DNA of 64,000 nt from NCBI GenBank assembly GCA_002398365.1, contig DGYK01000065.1:14904-78903 (forward strand). Reading direction: 5' to 3'. Numbering within the stretch: position 1 is the first letter of the stretch; each line of letters opens with the position of its first letter. Below the pieces are notes generated by a model, which saw nothing but the letters and a program-made list of their open reading frames with translations, had not been told where the DNA came from and did no database searches. Positions 27,123-36,080 of the stretch are shown piece by piece. A program made the translations under genes and the position numbers. The stretch comes from Flammeovirgaceae bacterium UBA5008. Its GTDB lineage: Bacteria; Bacteroidota; Bacteroidia; Cytophagales; Cyclobacteriaceae.

Positions 27123-27800
27123 TCATTTATTTTCTTTAATAATCTTATACCCGTAGTAAATCAGTAACAACCCGATGAACTCGGTTATATACAAGACTTC
27201 TACATAACCGGCCCGCGTAAACGATCCGCCTATTCCCGGAAGGAGTCCACCGATGGCAATGAAAATGTTTCCTTTAAAGGGCACATCCTTGATCCCATTG
27301 CGGTAGTATTTAATAGCGGAGTAGATGGCGCCTCCGACCAGAAATATAAAGGAGTAAATGTTAATGAATGGTGAAAAGTAACGCACCCAGTACCAAGCCA
27401 AAACTTTTCCGGTTAATTTTCCATTAAACGAATCCGGCAACTCGATCGGACTTAAAATTACCGAGAGTGAAGCAACCACAATTAGTAAAACAAAAATGAC
27501 AGATGTGACATCCGCAAATCGCTTTTTCATCAGCAGATACACGCTTCCCTGAGCCAAAGGAAATCCACCCAGTAGCGCTCCCACGATGTACCAATACTTT
27601 AGATTAATTTCACTCCAGCCAAAAAGAACGTTGATACTTTCAGCCAGTGTACCCAATCCAAAGGTTAACACACCAATCGCCCACCACAACAAATAATTCT
27701 TCTTTCGCTGCTGATAGTGCGGAATAATTTCACGCAAAAAATAAATTGAAAAGATGGTTGTCAGAATAGGTATGTATTCTGGTAGGCTATGAGCGGTCAT
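27123..27800 (-). CDS. Hypothetical seven-helix membrane protein
   Basis: About 225 residues from ATG at 27800 (MTAHSLPEYIPILTT); the frame stays open 16 codons further up to 27848, but that extension is polar and unlikely. Seven hydrophobic segments are visible at roughly 10-25, 38-57, 70-90, 100-120, 143-165, 180-198 and 205-220. Charged loops alternate in a way that fits an integral inner-membrane protein. No family is recognised; it could be a small sensory or transport module. It is followed on the same strand, about 130 bases upstream in genomic order, by a membrane PAS protein, but the gap argues against strict coupling. Confidence 0.65.
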   Translation of the reverse strand: MTAHSLPEYIPILTTIFSIYFLREIIPHYQQRKKNYLLWWAIGVLTFGLGTLAESINVLFGWSEINLKYWYIVGALLGGFPLAQGSVYLLMKKRFADVTSVIFVLLIVVASLSVILSPIELPDSFNGKLTGKVLAWYWVRYFSPFINIYSFIFLVGGAIYSAIKYYRNGIKDVPFKGNIFIAIGGLLPGIGGSFTRAGYVEVLYITEFIGLLLIYYGYKIIKENK

Positions 27801-27933
27801 CCGATGTTTTTTATCTGCATTAAGAATGTGCGGACAAAGTAAAAACATTCATGTAATATCCTACACCCAAAAAGGCCTTTTGAATACCTGTAGAAGGATT
27901 AATTTTATCGTATGTGAAACCAGATTCTGATTT

Positions 27934-28848
27934 CTAGACAATACTGAGTGGTGACGAGCGCAGGCTATTCAATTTATACTTGGTGACATCCAATGCCACG
28001 CCCATATAGTTTCCATTGGGCATGATGGAGTTGGCCCAACTCAACCATACTTTTTGGCCATCTTTCGTGCGCACGCTTGTTTCGATAGTGATTATTTCTT
28101 TTGGCAAGATGTTGGGGTAATTCAAAATAAATTCTCTCTCAATCCAGCCATCTTCCAGATTTTTTATTCGCCACCAGCCATCTTTGATTAATTCAGCCGG
28201 TTCATAACCAAGCAGCTGCTTGACCGAAGGACTGACAAATACAATCTCGCCTTCTTTATTGGCAATCAATGCCAGTACATTTAGTTTCTCTAAGTTGGCA
28301 TGCGAATTTTGCAGGCTGGAAATGAGGCTCAATCGCACGGCAATCACAATACCAAAAGCGCCCAGCGAAATCAATAGATTGAGCAGCGCTATTAAATGAC
28401 CGTTGTCGATGGGAATGCTTATATAGGCGATGGCGGATGTCGTTATTATGATCATCGATTGAATTCCGTAATACAACAAACTATTGATAATAATGGTACT
28501 CGCTCCTACAACTAAAATCAAGATGGTGACTGCGTTGGGATCAAAATGATTGATGACCGCAAAAGCAATCACATAAACCAGTGTAAGCGAATACAGAAAA
28601 AAGGAAAAGTAGGGCACAATAACTTTTCGCCTATAGGGTATAAAAGTGGTGAAAAAGAAAATACAACCCAGGGCAATAATCGACCAGCGCAAAAAATCAA
28701 TATCCGCCAGATTGGGAAGAAAATGATTATAAAGTAACTTGATGATTGCTGCAGCAATGGTAAATAAAGCAATGATTAATCGCACAGAACCAATGGACTG
28801 CCATAAGAGTGCTTTTTTGACAAACGGATCTGGTGTGTTTGTACTCAT
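27934..28848 (-). CDS. Membrane-anchored PAS-domain protein without output domain
   Basis: 304 residues. Six hydrophobic segments occupy about 15-175, giving an N-terminal integral-membrane sensor or anchor. A PAS domain follows (about 185-295): ALIANKEGEIVFVSPSVKQLLGYEPAELIKDGWW, cited for its P-S-V-x-x-L-L-G-Y hallmark, and a PAC-like end (TKDGQKVWLSWANSIMPNGNYMGVALDVT). The protein stops about ten residues after the PAS core, with no kinase, cyclase or HTH. It may act by protein-protein contact or be the remnant of a longer sensor kinase. I saw no continuing kinase-like frame downstream of the stop at 27934. Confidence 0.75.
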   Translation of the reverse strand: MSTNTPDPFVKKALLWQSIGSVRLIIALFTIAAAIIKLLYNHFLPNLADIDFLRWSIIALGCIFFFTTFIPYRRKVIVPYFSFFLYSLTLVYVIAFAVINHFDPNAVTILILVVGASTIIINSLLYYGIQSMIIITTSAIAYISIPIDNGHLIALLNLLISLGAFGIVIAVRLSLISSLQNSHANLEKLNVLALIANKEGEIVFVSPSVKQLLGYEPAELIKDGWWRIKNLEDGWIEREFILNYPNILPKEIITIETSVRTKDGQKVWLSWANSIMPNGNYMGVALDVTKYKLNSLRSSPLSIV

Positions 28849-28994
28849 GGGGAGGTTTTTTGACAGATCAAATTACGTTGATCCCATCCACATTTTAAAA
28901 GGGTTCATCGGAAAGGCAGAAAAGATTTTGCGAAGTGGTTACCTCGCTCAAAAATTCTACTTGAATGACCTTTTTTGAAGTAATTTAGCTTCGT

Positions 28995-30455
28995 TTAAGG
29001 AAGCTTTTTTAAATTTTCAGTCGCGCGTGGGTTACCAGGGCGGAGTTTGAGTGCTTGCTCAAAACATTTTTTTGCTTCGGCTTTGTCATTTGTTTGCAGG
29101 TAGAGTTCACCGAGTTCATTCCAGCACACTACTATATTCGGGAATGCCCTGGTATAATATTGATACAACGCAATGGCCGGTTTCACTTGCCCTTCGTTGG
29201 TTAGCTTTTGCCCTACTTCCAGCAACAATATATCATCCTCTATCTGAATTTTTTGTGTTACCATTTGGGATTCAAATTGCGTGTAATCACCTTGTGTGAG
29301 TAGTTCATATATTTTATTCGTCACCGGGTGATCAAATTTCTGTGCGGTGAAATCGCGTTCGATTTTACCATCAAAATACAACTGGGTAAGATTAGGCATT
29401 ATCATATTAGCATTCACGGCATTGTTATTCGTGATGACATAGAATACCATATTCTCTTCAGGCAAGCGTAGGAGGCGCGCATGATAAACACCATTGCTAC
29501 CACCATTATCAATCATTTTCGTGCCTCTCCTGCTTTTCAGAATATTGCAGCCATATCCAAAATAGGATTCGCCACCATATCCCTCTTCAGCTACTTGTTT
29601 AGAAAACATTTGTTGGATGGAGTTTTCAGCCAGTACAAAGTGTTTGGTAAATGCGTTCACCCATCGCTCCATATCATCTAACGAAACTTCAAGTCCCCCA
29701 TTGGCTTTCAAATTCCAATAAGGTCCACCACCTGCTTTTTTGTAGCGCTGCTGATGGGTGCCCCAAACACTTCCATTTTTATAACCAATCGCAATGCGAT
29801 CGCTATACACCTCGGGATAAGTATAGGCTATTTCTTGAATGCCGTTGGGTTCAAATAATTGTTTCTTTAAAAATAGTTCGTAGTCCATTCCACTCACCTG
29901 CTCGATGATGATTCCTAAAATACTCATACCGACATTGGTGTAAATGGCCTTGCTGCCAGGCTTAAAAGCCAATGGTTGTGCAAATGCACGTTTCAAAAAT
30001 AAATCTGTATTTATTACTTCAAAATCGCCCTGGTCACCTTCTAAAAATTCGACAAAACCGCTGGAATGTGTGAGCAGTTGATGAATAGTAATATCTTTCT
30101 TATCGGTTGGAACATTTATAAAAAAATGAGAAAGCGGATTAGAGAGGCGGAGCTTCCCTTGCTCTACTAATTTCATGATGGCTGTGGCAGTGAAAAGTTT
30201 GGTGATACTTCCGATTGAACCCAACGTAGAAGAAGAATAGATTATTCGCTTCTCGCGATTGGCAAAACCATACCCTTTCTTTAAGATAGTTTCGTTGCCT
30301 TGAATAACCAACACGCCTCCTGAAAATGATTTTTCTTCTGCTAACCTTGTTAAATAAATATCCAGTTGCCGCGCTTTTTCTTGCGAGGCCACGTAATCCT
30401 GACTGTAGGCACAAAAGTTTGCAATCAGAAAAAGGATAAGAAAAGTCTGTTTCAT
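28995..30455 (-). CDS. Serine hydrolase of the beta-lactamase / PBP family with C-terminal TPR
   Basis: 486 residues with a signal peptide (about 1-18, ending AYSQ). The beta-lactamase-type catalytic domain (about 25-380) has Ser83-x-x-Lys86 (IGSITKLF) and Tyr172-x-Asn174 (IYTNVG). A third-motif region falls near KMIDNGGSNGVYHARLL. This class C-like group includes D-aminopeptidases, esterases and PBP-related enzymes; a true beta-lactamase role is not implied. Residues about 400-480 carry TPR-like repeats (ALYQYYTRAFPNIVVCWNEL ... NDKAEAKKCFEQALKLRPGN), a common tail in Bacteroidota homologues that probably mediates protein contact. It is periplasmic and a single gene. Confidence 0.85.
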   Translation of the reverse strand: MKQTFLILFLIANFCAYSQDYVASQEKARQLDIYLTRLAEEKSFSGGVLVIQGNETILKKGYGFANREKRIIYSSSTLGSIGSITKLFTATAIMKLVEQGKLRLSNPLSHFFINVPTDKKDITIHQLLTHSSGFVEFLEGDQGDFEVINTDLFLKRAFAQPLAFKPGSKAIYTNVGMSILGIIIEQVSGMDYELFLKKQLFEPNGIQEIAYTYPEVYSDRIAIGYKNGSVWGTHQQRYKKAGGGPYWNLKANGGLEVSLDDMERWVNAFTKHFVLAENSIQQMFSKQVAEEGYGGESYFGYGCNILKSRRGTKMIDNGGSNGVYHARLLRLPEENMVFYVITNNNAVNANMIMPNLTQLYFDGKIERDFTAQKFDHPVTNKIYELLTQGDYTQFESQMVTQKIQIEDDILLLEVGQKLTNEGQVKPAIALYQYYTRAFPNIVVCWNELGELYLQTNDKAEAKKCFEQALKLRPGNPRATENLKKLP

Positions 30456-30579
30456 GGGATAAATATAGGTTAATAGTAAAGATGTATGATCCCATCAAAA
30501 AGTTTTAAAATCAAGCAATCTGATTGATTTGGATCCTCAACTAACAAACCTGAATTGACTACGAAAGCGTGCTACCTTA

Positions 30580-31395
30580 CTATTCTTTCGCTATCTCCAA
30601 AAATAAATTCACTAACTCAACCGGCTTGCTAAAGAAAGGCGAGTGACTGGTTTGCATTTTGTATACCTTCCGGCATGGTGTTTCGGTATGCATTTTTTGT
30701 TGAATGAAAGGTGTAACCGCTTTGTCTTCGGTGCACTCAATGTAATACCGCGGCACGCGACCGAAGTTTTGCTCGGTTAGTTGCAAAGGTGTCATGCCGG
30801 TTACGATTGGCTCGTGGCTTAATAATACTTTTGCTAATTCAGTAATAGAGTCATCACAATCATGATAAAGACCTTCTTTGTAAATCGCTGCTTCTAAGGT
30901 AGTGCTGTTGGTTGCTTCATGTCTCTGAACGTAGGGCTTCAACACACCATGCGTGTCCTGCATTGAATACTCTCGCTGGGTCTTGCCGTTGGGGATCAGG
31001 TAGGCAGCCAGATAAATTAATTTCTCAATCTTATCAGGGCGGTATTCGGCAGCCTGCGAGATTATAATTCCATTCTTACTGTGTCCTACCAGAATTACTT
31101 TTCCCTCAATGCTATCGATTAGCTTACAAATTTTGCTAACCGACATCTCCAGCGTAACGGTTTCAATAGGTGTTTTATCACGCCCCATTCCGGGCAAGTC
31201 GATAGCGAATACGCGATGTCCCATTTTCTCCAAGAGTGGTGTTACTTTGTGCCAGTTCCAGGCGCTGTGCCACGATCCGTGAATCAGAATGAATGTTTTC
31301 GTTTCCATTTGTTTTTGTGCATTTAGTTTGTTGTATGAAAAGAGGGCTAATGCTAATAGGAAAAGCGCACTCTTCGTTTTTGTCGTTTGTTTCAT
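30580..31395 (-). CDS. Exported alpha/beta hydrolase (EstC / methylesterase-like)
   Basis: 271 residues with a signal-like N-terminus (about 1-26, ending LNAQ). The alpha/beta hydrolase fold starts at TFILIHGSWHSAWNWHKV (oxyanion HG), continues with VFAIDLPGMGRD and the nucleophile elbow VGHSKNG (Ser about residue 104), and ends with the catalytic His near QTSHSPFFSKP. An acidic residue in YIECTEDKAVTP completes the triad. This subgroup resembles plant methyl-ketone/salicylate esterases and bacterial EstC-like enzymes and hydrolyses small esters; the substrate is unknown. It sits alone between the serine hydrolase and the DinB gene, all in the same direction. Confidence 0.8.
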   Translation of the reverse strand: MKQTTKTKSALFLLALALFSYNKLNAQKQMETKTFILIHGSWHSAWNWHKVTPLLEKMGHRVFAIDLPGMGRDKTPIETVTLEMSVSKICKLIDSIEGKVILVGHSKNGIIISQAAEYRPDKIEKLIYLAAYLIPNGKTQREYSMQDTHGVLKPYVQRHEATNSTTLEAAIYKEGLYHDCDDSITELAKVLLSHEPIVTGMTPLQLTEQNFGRVPRYYIECTEDKAVTPFIQQKMHTETPCRKVYKMQTSHSPFFSKPVELVNLFLEIAKE

Positions 31396-31472
31396 TGGTT
31401 ATGTTTTTGATGAAACAAAAGTAAAATGCATGACAAGGGGTGGAAACCCGATACTTGCGGAGTTAACAAAAT

Positions 31473-32096
31473 CTACTTCGGATAATTCGGATGCGCTTTT
31501 ACTTTCCTGAGTTGACGCAAGTGGCGGTCAGTGTGGCCGAAGATCATCATGTAATTTTGGTGAACGTTCGGGCCGAAGCAAATGTAATGCACCCGCAAAT
31601 TCTTGGTGGTTGTCTTCAAGTATTCAATGGATTCATCGCGCATCGTCATGATCCATGTCACATTATTCTTTCCCTCATTATTACCTAAAGGAATTGCGTA
31701 GGTAAATGGCTTGGTATAATCCAATGCATTTTTTAGATCTGCCGACTTCGGCCCTTTTTCAAAGAGACTGTCCTGAAGAAAATGCTCATAGGTAGGAATC
31801 GGGTCATAATTAATTGCCACTGATATCTCGCGCATCAAAAGCAATTCCCAAATTGCCAGGTGCTCCACAATCTGGTTAATACTCCAGCGGTCGGGACTCT
31901 CTTTAAAGTTCCACTGCTTCTTGGTCAGATTTTTCGTTTCATCCAATAACTCCTGCTTCGTTCGAATTAAATTATCTAATAAATACTTTCGGTCGGCTTC
32001 TGTCCAAACTGGTGTGGCGGGTTTTTCATTGGTTTGTGCAGTACTGATCAGACTCAGTACAAAAACAAAATGGAGGGCGAGTAGTGTATGCTTCAT
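31473..32096 (-). CDS. Exported DinB-like domain protein
   Basis: 207 residues: a signal peptide (about 1-20, ending STAQ) and then a DinB four-helix bundle (about 35-195). Hallmarks are RWSINQIVEHLAIWELLL, with His in the second helix, and MMIFGHTDRHLRQLRKVKAHPNYP, with the typical final helix HxxRHxxQ. These three His positions normally bind a divalent metal. Export is unusual for DinB-fold enzymes that work with bacillithiol or mycothiol, but such periplasmic versions are frequent in Bacteroidota. Substrate unknown. It is the same orientation as the flanking hydrolase, with a gap of about 80 bases. Confidence 0.85.
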   Translation of the reverse strand: MKHTLLALHFVFVLSLISTAQTNEKPATPVWTEADRKYLLDNLIRTKQELLDETKNLTKKQWNFKESPDRWSINQIVEHLAIWELLLMREISVAINYDPIPTYEHFLQDSLFEKGPKSADLKNALDYTKPFTYAIPLGNNEGKNNVTWIMTMRDESIEYLKTTTKNLRVHYICFGPNVHQNYMMIFGHTDRHLRQLRKVKAHPNYPK

Positions 32097-32147
32097 TTTT
32101 GATTGGGTTATATCGGTGCAACGTAATTAGTGAAGATTCGTTTTCTC

Positions 32148-32552
32148 TCAATTTCGATCAGACAATTCACTCAGAATTGTCATGGCACGTTCGGCATCTT
32201 TTTGGTCGACAAAAATATGATCGTGATAAAAAGCAGCAACCACATTACAACTGATTCCTTCATCTGCGAGTGCTTTCGAAAACGCAGCTGTTAAACCCAC
32301 CGCTGCCAACGAAGAGTGAACCGTCAATGTAATCCAACTGGCTACAAAAGAATACGAAAGGTGTAGTTGATCGGCAATTTCTTTTTTGATAATCAGTGTA
32401 TTTCCTTCTTCTTCCCTAAAGTTCATGATAATGCTGTTCGGGTTTACACTTGAAACATCTTGAACTACACAAAAAACAAATTGACCTTCATGGAGCTTGG
32501 GCTTCATGCTTTTCAATAGCTCGCTCAAATCCGTTTGGCCGGTAGGTGTCAT
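32148..32552 (-). CDS. ACT-domain protein
   Basis: 134 residues without signal. The segment FCVVQDVSSVNPNSIIMNFREEEGNTLIIKK and the C-terminal half (ITLTVHSSLAAVGLTAAFSKALADEGISCNV) show the two-ACT-domain architecture of the DUF2241 / CASTOR-like group, with VHSSLAAVG being its conserved turn. ACT domains bind amino acids or similar small ligands; no catalytic partner is fused. It overlaps the stop of the upstream membrane-protein gene by 4 bases (ATGA), so translation is coupled to it. Confidence 0.8.
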   Translation of the reverse strand: MTPTGQTDLSELLKSMKPKLHEGQFVFCVVQDVSSVNPNSIIMNFREEEGNTLIIKKEIADQLHLSYSFVASWITLTVHSSLAAVGLTAAFSKALADEGISCNVVAAFYHDHIFVDQKDAERAMTILSELSDRN

Positions 32553-32788
32553 TTTGTTTTTAAATAAGCAATTAATCCATACAACGACACGAGCGTCCAG
32601 CAGCCTTCCAGAATAATGAAAGGAATGTAGTTTAACAGAATCGATGCTACGCAGGCAATGGCAGCGCCCATCAGGTTCATCAGAATGTAAACGAGACTGT
32701 CTTTCTCAATGACATGGCGCAAGTTTAAAAAGAAGGCCACCAGCAAAATGGTCACTCCGATAAATCCAATCCAGTCGGTAAAATTCAT
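32549..32788 (-). CDS. CBU_0592-family small membrane protein
   Basis: About 79 residues from ATG at 32788 (MNFTDWIGFIGVTILLVAFF). The frame stays open to a TTG at 32875, but that extension is polar and lacks a good start. Three hydrophobic segments (about 5-25, 32-52, 55-75) and the pattern NxxxxxEKDSLVYILMNLMGA fit the CBU_0592-like family of unknown function. Its stop overlaps the ACT gene start (ATGA), giving a two-gene unit divergent from valS. Confidence 0.75.
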   Translation of the reverse strand: MNFTDWIGFIGVTILLVAFFLNLRHVIEKDSLVYILMNLMGAAIACVASILLNYIPFIILEGCWTLVSLYGLIAYLKTK

Positions 32789-32925
32789 AACTTCGGCTAC
32801 CCACCAAAGGTCGCTTAAGCGATTGACATTTAAAAAGCCGGAGTTCCTAACCTGACCTTCATTATTCGCGATCAATATCTTTTCCCACTACGCTCAAAAC
32901 CTTCCGCACACACGCCAAATTTTCC

Positions 32926-32933
32926 TATTTTTG
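32926..32933 (+). promoter_or_regulatory. Bacteroidota-type -7 box before valS
   Basis: TATTTTTG matches the TAnnTTTG -7 consensus of the primary Bacteroidota sigma factor, 20 bases before the valS ATG. That would place the transcription start a few bases before the gene. No clear TTG -33 element is visible at the usual distance, so confidence is moderate. Confidence 0.5.
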
Positions 32934-32952
32934 CCGACTTATATAATCGACA

Positions 32953-35589
32953 ATGGCACTGGCAACTAAATACAACCCGGCAGAAGTAGAAGACAAGTGG
33001 TATCAGTATTGGATGGAGCATCGCTTCTTCCATTCAGAGCCGAACCCCAACAAAGAACCTTATACCATTGTAATCCCGCCACCCAATGTAACCGGTGTGT
33101 TGCACATGGGGCATATGCTCAACAACACCATTCAGGATGTGTTGATCCGCAAGGCGCGCATGGAAGGCAAAGAGGCTTGCTGGGTTCCGGGCACGGACCA
33201 CGCTTCGATCGCTACGGAAGCAAAAGTAGTTGCTATGCTAAAAGAACGGGGCATCAAAAAGTCAGACATTGGCCGCGAAGAGTTTCTGAAATATGCTTGG
33301 GAGTGGAAAGAGAAATACGGTGGCATCATCTTAGAGCAACTCAAAAAGTTAGGAGCTTCTTGTGATTGGGAGCGCACCCGTTTCACCATGGATCCGCCCA
33401 TGACGGAAGCCGTAATTGACGTATTCATCGACCTATATAAGAAGGGCTACATCTACCGCGGCATGCGGATGGTGAACTGGGATCCGGTGGGCAAAACAGC
33501 CTTGTCGGATGACGAGGTGAACTACAAGGATGTGAATTCGAAGCTGTATTACATTCAGTATCCGATCGAAGGAAGTGACGGTGAATTTGTGACGATTGCC
33601 ACGGTTCGTCCCGAGACCATCATGGCCGATGCGGCCGTTTGTATTAACCCGAATGACGAGCGCTACCGCCATCTGAAAGGCAAACGCGTATTGATTCCAT
33701 TAATTAACAAATCCATACCAATCATTGAAGATGAGTATGTTACGATGGATTTCGGAACCGGTTGCTTGAAGGTAACTCCGGCTCACGATACCAACGACTA
33801 CGCCCTCGGCCAGAAGCACGGACTGGAGGTAATCGACATCTTAAATGACGATGGCACGCTGAATCAGTTGGCACAAATCTATGTGGGCGAAGACCGCTTT
33901 ATCGCGCGCAAGAAGATTGGTAAGGAGTTGGAAGAGAAAGGCTTTTTGGCGAAAGTAGAAGACTACAAAAGCAACGTGGGCCACTCGGAAAGAACCGATG
34001 CGGTGATTGAGCCGCGCTTGTCGCTGCAGTGGTTTGTGAGCATGAAAGAGATCACCAAGCCTGCATTGGAAAATGTGATGAACGACAATATCCAGTTGAT
34101 TCCACCGAAGTTTAAAAACACCTACAAACACTGGATGGAAAATGTGCGCGACTGGTGTATTTCACGACAGTTGTGGTGGGGACAACGCATCCCGGCATGG
34201 TATGCTCCAGACGGAACGTTTGTGGTGGCGAAGACACGAGAGGAAGCGTTTTCTCAAATCGCACATCTCAAATCTCACATCTCGATTCATGATTTGAAAC
34301 AAGATGAGGATGTGCTGGACACTTGGTTCTCAAGTTGGCTGTGGCCGATCTCGGTGTTTGATCCTACTATTTTTGGTGATAGCAAAAACAAAGGCAATGC
34401 CGATGTGAACTACTACTACCCTACCAATGATTTGATCACCGCACCGGAGATTCTTTTCTTCTGGGTAGCCCGTATGATCATTGCCGGCTATGAATACCGT
34501 GGGGCGATGCCATTCAAGAATGTGTACCTCACTGGTATTGTTCGCGACAAGCAAGGCAGAAAGATGTCGAAGAGTTTGGGCAACTCACCCGATCCATTGG
34601 AGTTGATCAAAACCTACGGAGCGGATGGTGTGCGCACGGGCATGTTGTTCAGTTCACCGGCCGGTAATGATTTATTATTTGATGAGAAGTTGTGTGAGCA
34701 AGGCAGAAATTTCTCGAACAAAATCTGGAATGCATTCCGTTTGGTGAAAGGTTGGGAAGTAGTGAAGATGGATCAACCGCAAGAAAACAAAGTAGCAATC
34801 GATTGGTTTGATGCCAAGCTACACGAATCGTTGACTGAGTTGGAAGATCATTTTTCTAAGTTTCGAATTTCAGATGCATTGCACACGACTTATAAATTAG
34901 TGTGGACCGACTTCTGTGCGTGGTACTTAGAAATTGTGAAGCCGGAGTTTGAAAAACCAATTGATTCGGCCACATACGAAAAAACCGTTTACTTCTTTGA
35001 AGAGTTGTTGAAAGTGTTGCATCCTTTCATGCCATTCATTACTGAGGAACTTTGGCACGAATTGAAAGATCGCAAAGAGAAAGAGTGCATCATTGTAGAA
35101 GCATGGCCGAAAGCCAAAGTCAGCGATGCGAGCATCGTGAAGAATGGAGCGTTAGCATTTGATGTAATTGCACAAGTACGAAACACGCGCAGCAGCAAAG
35201 GTCTCTCACCGAAAGAAGCCTTGAAGCTGATTGCCAAACCTGAAAGCAAAGAATCACTTCAACTCTTCTTGCCGGTGATTTCAAAGCTTGCTAACCTGAG
35301 CGAATTATCCTTCTCGAACGAGAAGGTAGCGAATGCTACGGGCTTCTTGGTCGGCACACTCGAGTTTTTGATTCCGATGGAAGGTAAAATTGATTCAGCG
35401 AAAGAGCGCGAAGCGATTCTAAAAGATATTGAATACCAAAAAGGCTTTTTGGCTTCAGTAGACAAGAAACTTTCCAATGAAAAGTTTGTGAGCAGCGCAC
35501 CGCCACAAGTGATTGAGAACGAGCGCAAGAAAAAAGCCGATGCCGAAGCGAAGATCAAATCGCTGGAAGAAAGTTTGAAGGGATTTTAG
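32953..35589 (+). CDS. valS: Valyl-tRNA synthetase
   Basis: 878 residues, normal length for ValRS. It charges tRNA-Val in the cytoplasm. The class I signature HMGH is at residues 51-54 ([13 protein letters not shown]), the editing (CP1) domain is at about 190-390 ([22 protein letters not shown]), and KMSKS is at 537-541 ([14 protein letters not shown]). The anticodon-binding domain follows and a C-terminal coiled coil closes the protein (about 810-878, Lys/Glu-rich). Odd feature: residues about 435-451 ([17 protein letters not shown]) are encoded by a stretch resembling the intergenic ATCTCAAATC-type repeat found after moeB. The gene is alone, convergent with ridA, with a strong hairpin between them. 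Confidence 0.97.
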   Translation: MALATKYNPAEVEDKWYQYWMEHRFFHSEPNPNKEPYTIVIPPPNVTGVLHMGHMLNNTIQDVLIRKARMEGKEACWVPGTDHASIATEAKVVAMLKERGIKKSDIGREEFLKYAWEWKEKYGGIILEQLKKLGASCDWERTRFTMDPPMTEAVIDVFIDLYKKGYIYRGMRMVNWDPVGKTALSDDEVNYKDVNSKLYYIQYPIEGSDGEFVTIATVRPETIMADAAVCINPNDERYRHLKGKRVLIPLINKSIPIIEDEYVTMDFGTGCLKVTPAHDTNDYALGQKHGLEVIDILNDDGTLNQLAQIYVGEDRFIARKKIGKELEEKGFLAKVEDYKSNVGHSERTDAVIEPRLSLQWFVSMKEITKPALENVMNDNIQLIPPKFKNTYKHWMENVRDWCISRQLWWGQRIPAWYAPDGTFVVAKTREEAFSQIAHLKSHISIHDLKQDEDVLDTWFSSWLWPISVFDPTIFGDSKNKGNADVNYYYPTNDLITAPEILFFWVARMIIAGYEYRGAMPFKNVYLTGIVRDKQGRKMSKSLGNSPDPLELIKTYGADGVRTGMLFSSPAGNDLLFDEKLCEQGRNFSNKIWNAFRLVKGWEVVKMDQPQENKVAIDWFDAKLHESLTELEDHFSKFRISDALHTTYKLVWTDFCAWYLEIVKPEFEKPIDSATYEKTVYFFEELLKVLHPFMPFITEELWHELKDRKEKECIIVEAWPKAKVSDASIVKNGALAFDVIAQVRNTRSSKGLSPKEALKLIAKPESKESLQLFLPVISKLANLSELSFSNEKVANATGFLVGTLEFLIPMEGKIDSAKEREAILKDIEYQKGFLASVDKKLSNEKFVSSAPPQVIENERKKKADAEAKIKSLEESLKGF
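34255..34305 (+). repeat. ATCTCAAATC-type repeat inside the valS coding frame
   Basis: The bases from TCTCAAATCGCACATCTCAA (34255) onward, about 50 in all, are built of short units such as CATCTCAAATCTCACATCTC and end with CATGATTTGAAA. The same units, in reverse complement, fill the gap after moeB at 37209-37250. In valS they stay in frame and encode about 16 residues in a loop region just before the conserved [11 protein letters not shown] segment. Confidence 0.5.
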
Positions 35590-35595
35590 AAACTA

Positions 35596-35645
35596 GTTAC
35601 TGGTTGCTAGTTGCAGGTTATATCCAGCAACTAGCAACCAGTAAC
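35596..35645. terminator. Perfect 19-bp hairpin between valS and ridA
   Basis: GTTACTGGTTGCTAGTTGC (35596-35614) pairs perfectly with GCAACTAGCAACCAGTAAC (35627-35645) around a 12-base loop. It begins 7 bases after the valS stop and ends 12 bases before the ridA stop, so it can terminate both convergent genes, although the T-run is poor. A related unit with CTGGTTGC / GCAACCAG arms lies at 50276-50306, pointing to a dispersed repeat family. Confidence 0.6.
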
Positions 35646-35656
35646 CTAAAACTACT

Positions 35657-36046
35657 TCAATCCGCCTTCACAGCAGTGACCTCGATTTCTACCAGAAAGT
35701 CGGGGTCGATCAACGCTTTGATTTCGATCATCGAAGTAACAGGCTTGATGTCTTTGAAAAATTCACCATGCGCCTTCCCTACCTCCTGCCAAAATGAAAT
35801 GTCGGTGACGAAAATGCGGGTGCGCACCACATCCGTTAGCGCAAAGCCGCCACGCTTCAAAGCAGCCTCAATCTTCTGAATGGCATACTTCGTTTGCAAA
35901 TAAAAATCACCCTTGCCCACCACGCCATTTTCATCCGAAGCCACCGTTCCGGATATTTCCATGGTGTTGCCCACTTGTACGGCCCTGGAATACCCCACAA
36001 TATTTTCCCACTTTGCACCACTGGAATAATTGATTCGCTTGCTCAT
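35657..36046 (-). CDS. RidA-family protein
   Basis: 129 residues, the typical size of the RidA/YjgF/UK114 family. Recognisable segments are YSRAVQVGNTMEISGTVASDE and VVRTRIFVTDI, with the conserved Arg of the substrate pocket, and the final MIEIKALIDPDFLVEIEVTAVK strand pair. Family members form trimers that hydrolyse reactive enamine/imine intermediates from PLP enzymes. The C-terminal ALIDPD replaces the more common ALxxPDALVEI only slightly, so activity is plausible. It is divergent from moeB with a gap of about 35 bases. Confidence 0.9.
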   Translation of the reverse strand: MSKRINYSSGAKWENIVGYSRAVQVGNTMEISGTVASDENGVVGKGDFYLQTKYAIQKIEAALKRGGFALTDVVRTRIFVTDISFWQEVGKAHGEFFKDIKPVTSMIEIKALIDPDFLVEIEVTAVKAD

Positions 36047-36080
36047 AATTCGCTATTAGATGTGTAAATTTCGATCAAAG

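Noticed and set aside
28987..29005. Terminator after the serine hydrolase gene
   Set aside because: The stem has only 6 bp and the T-run is on the wrong strand for this gene.
28995..30455. Class C beta-lactamase resistance gene
   Set aside because: The SxxK and YxN motifs are shared by many peptidases and esterases, and the TPR tail is not found in true class C enzymes.
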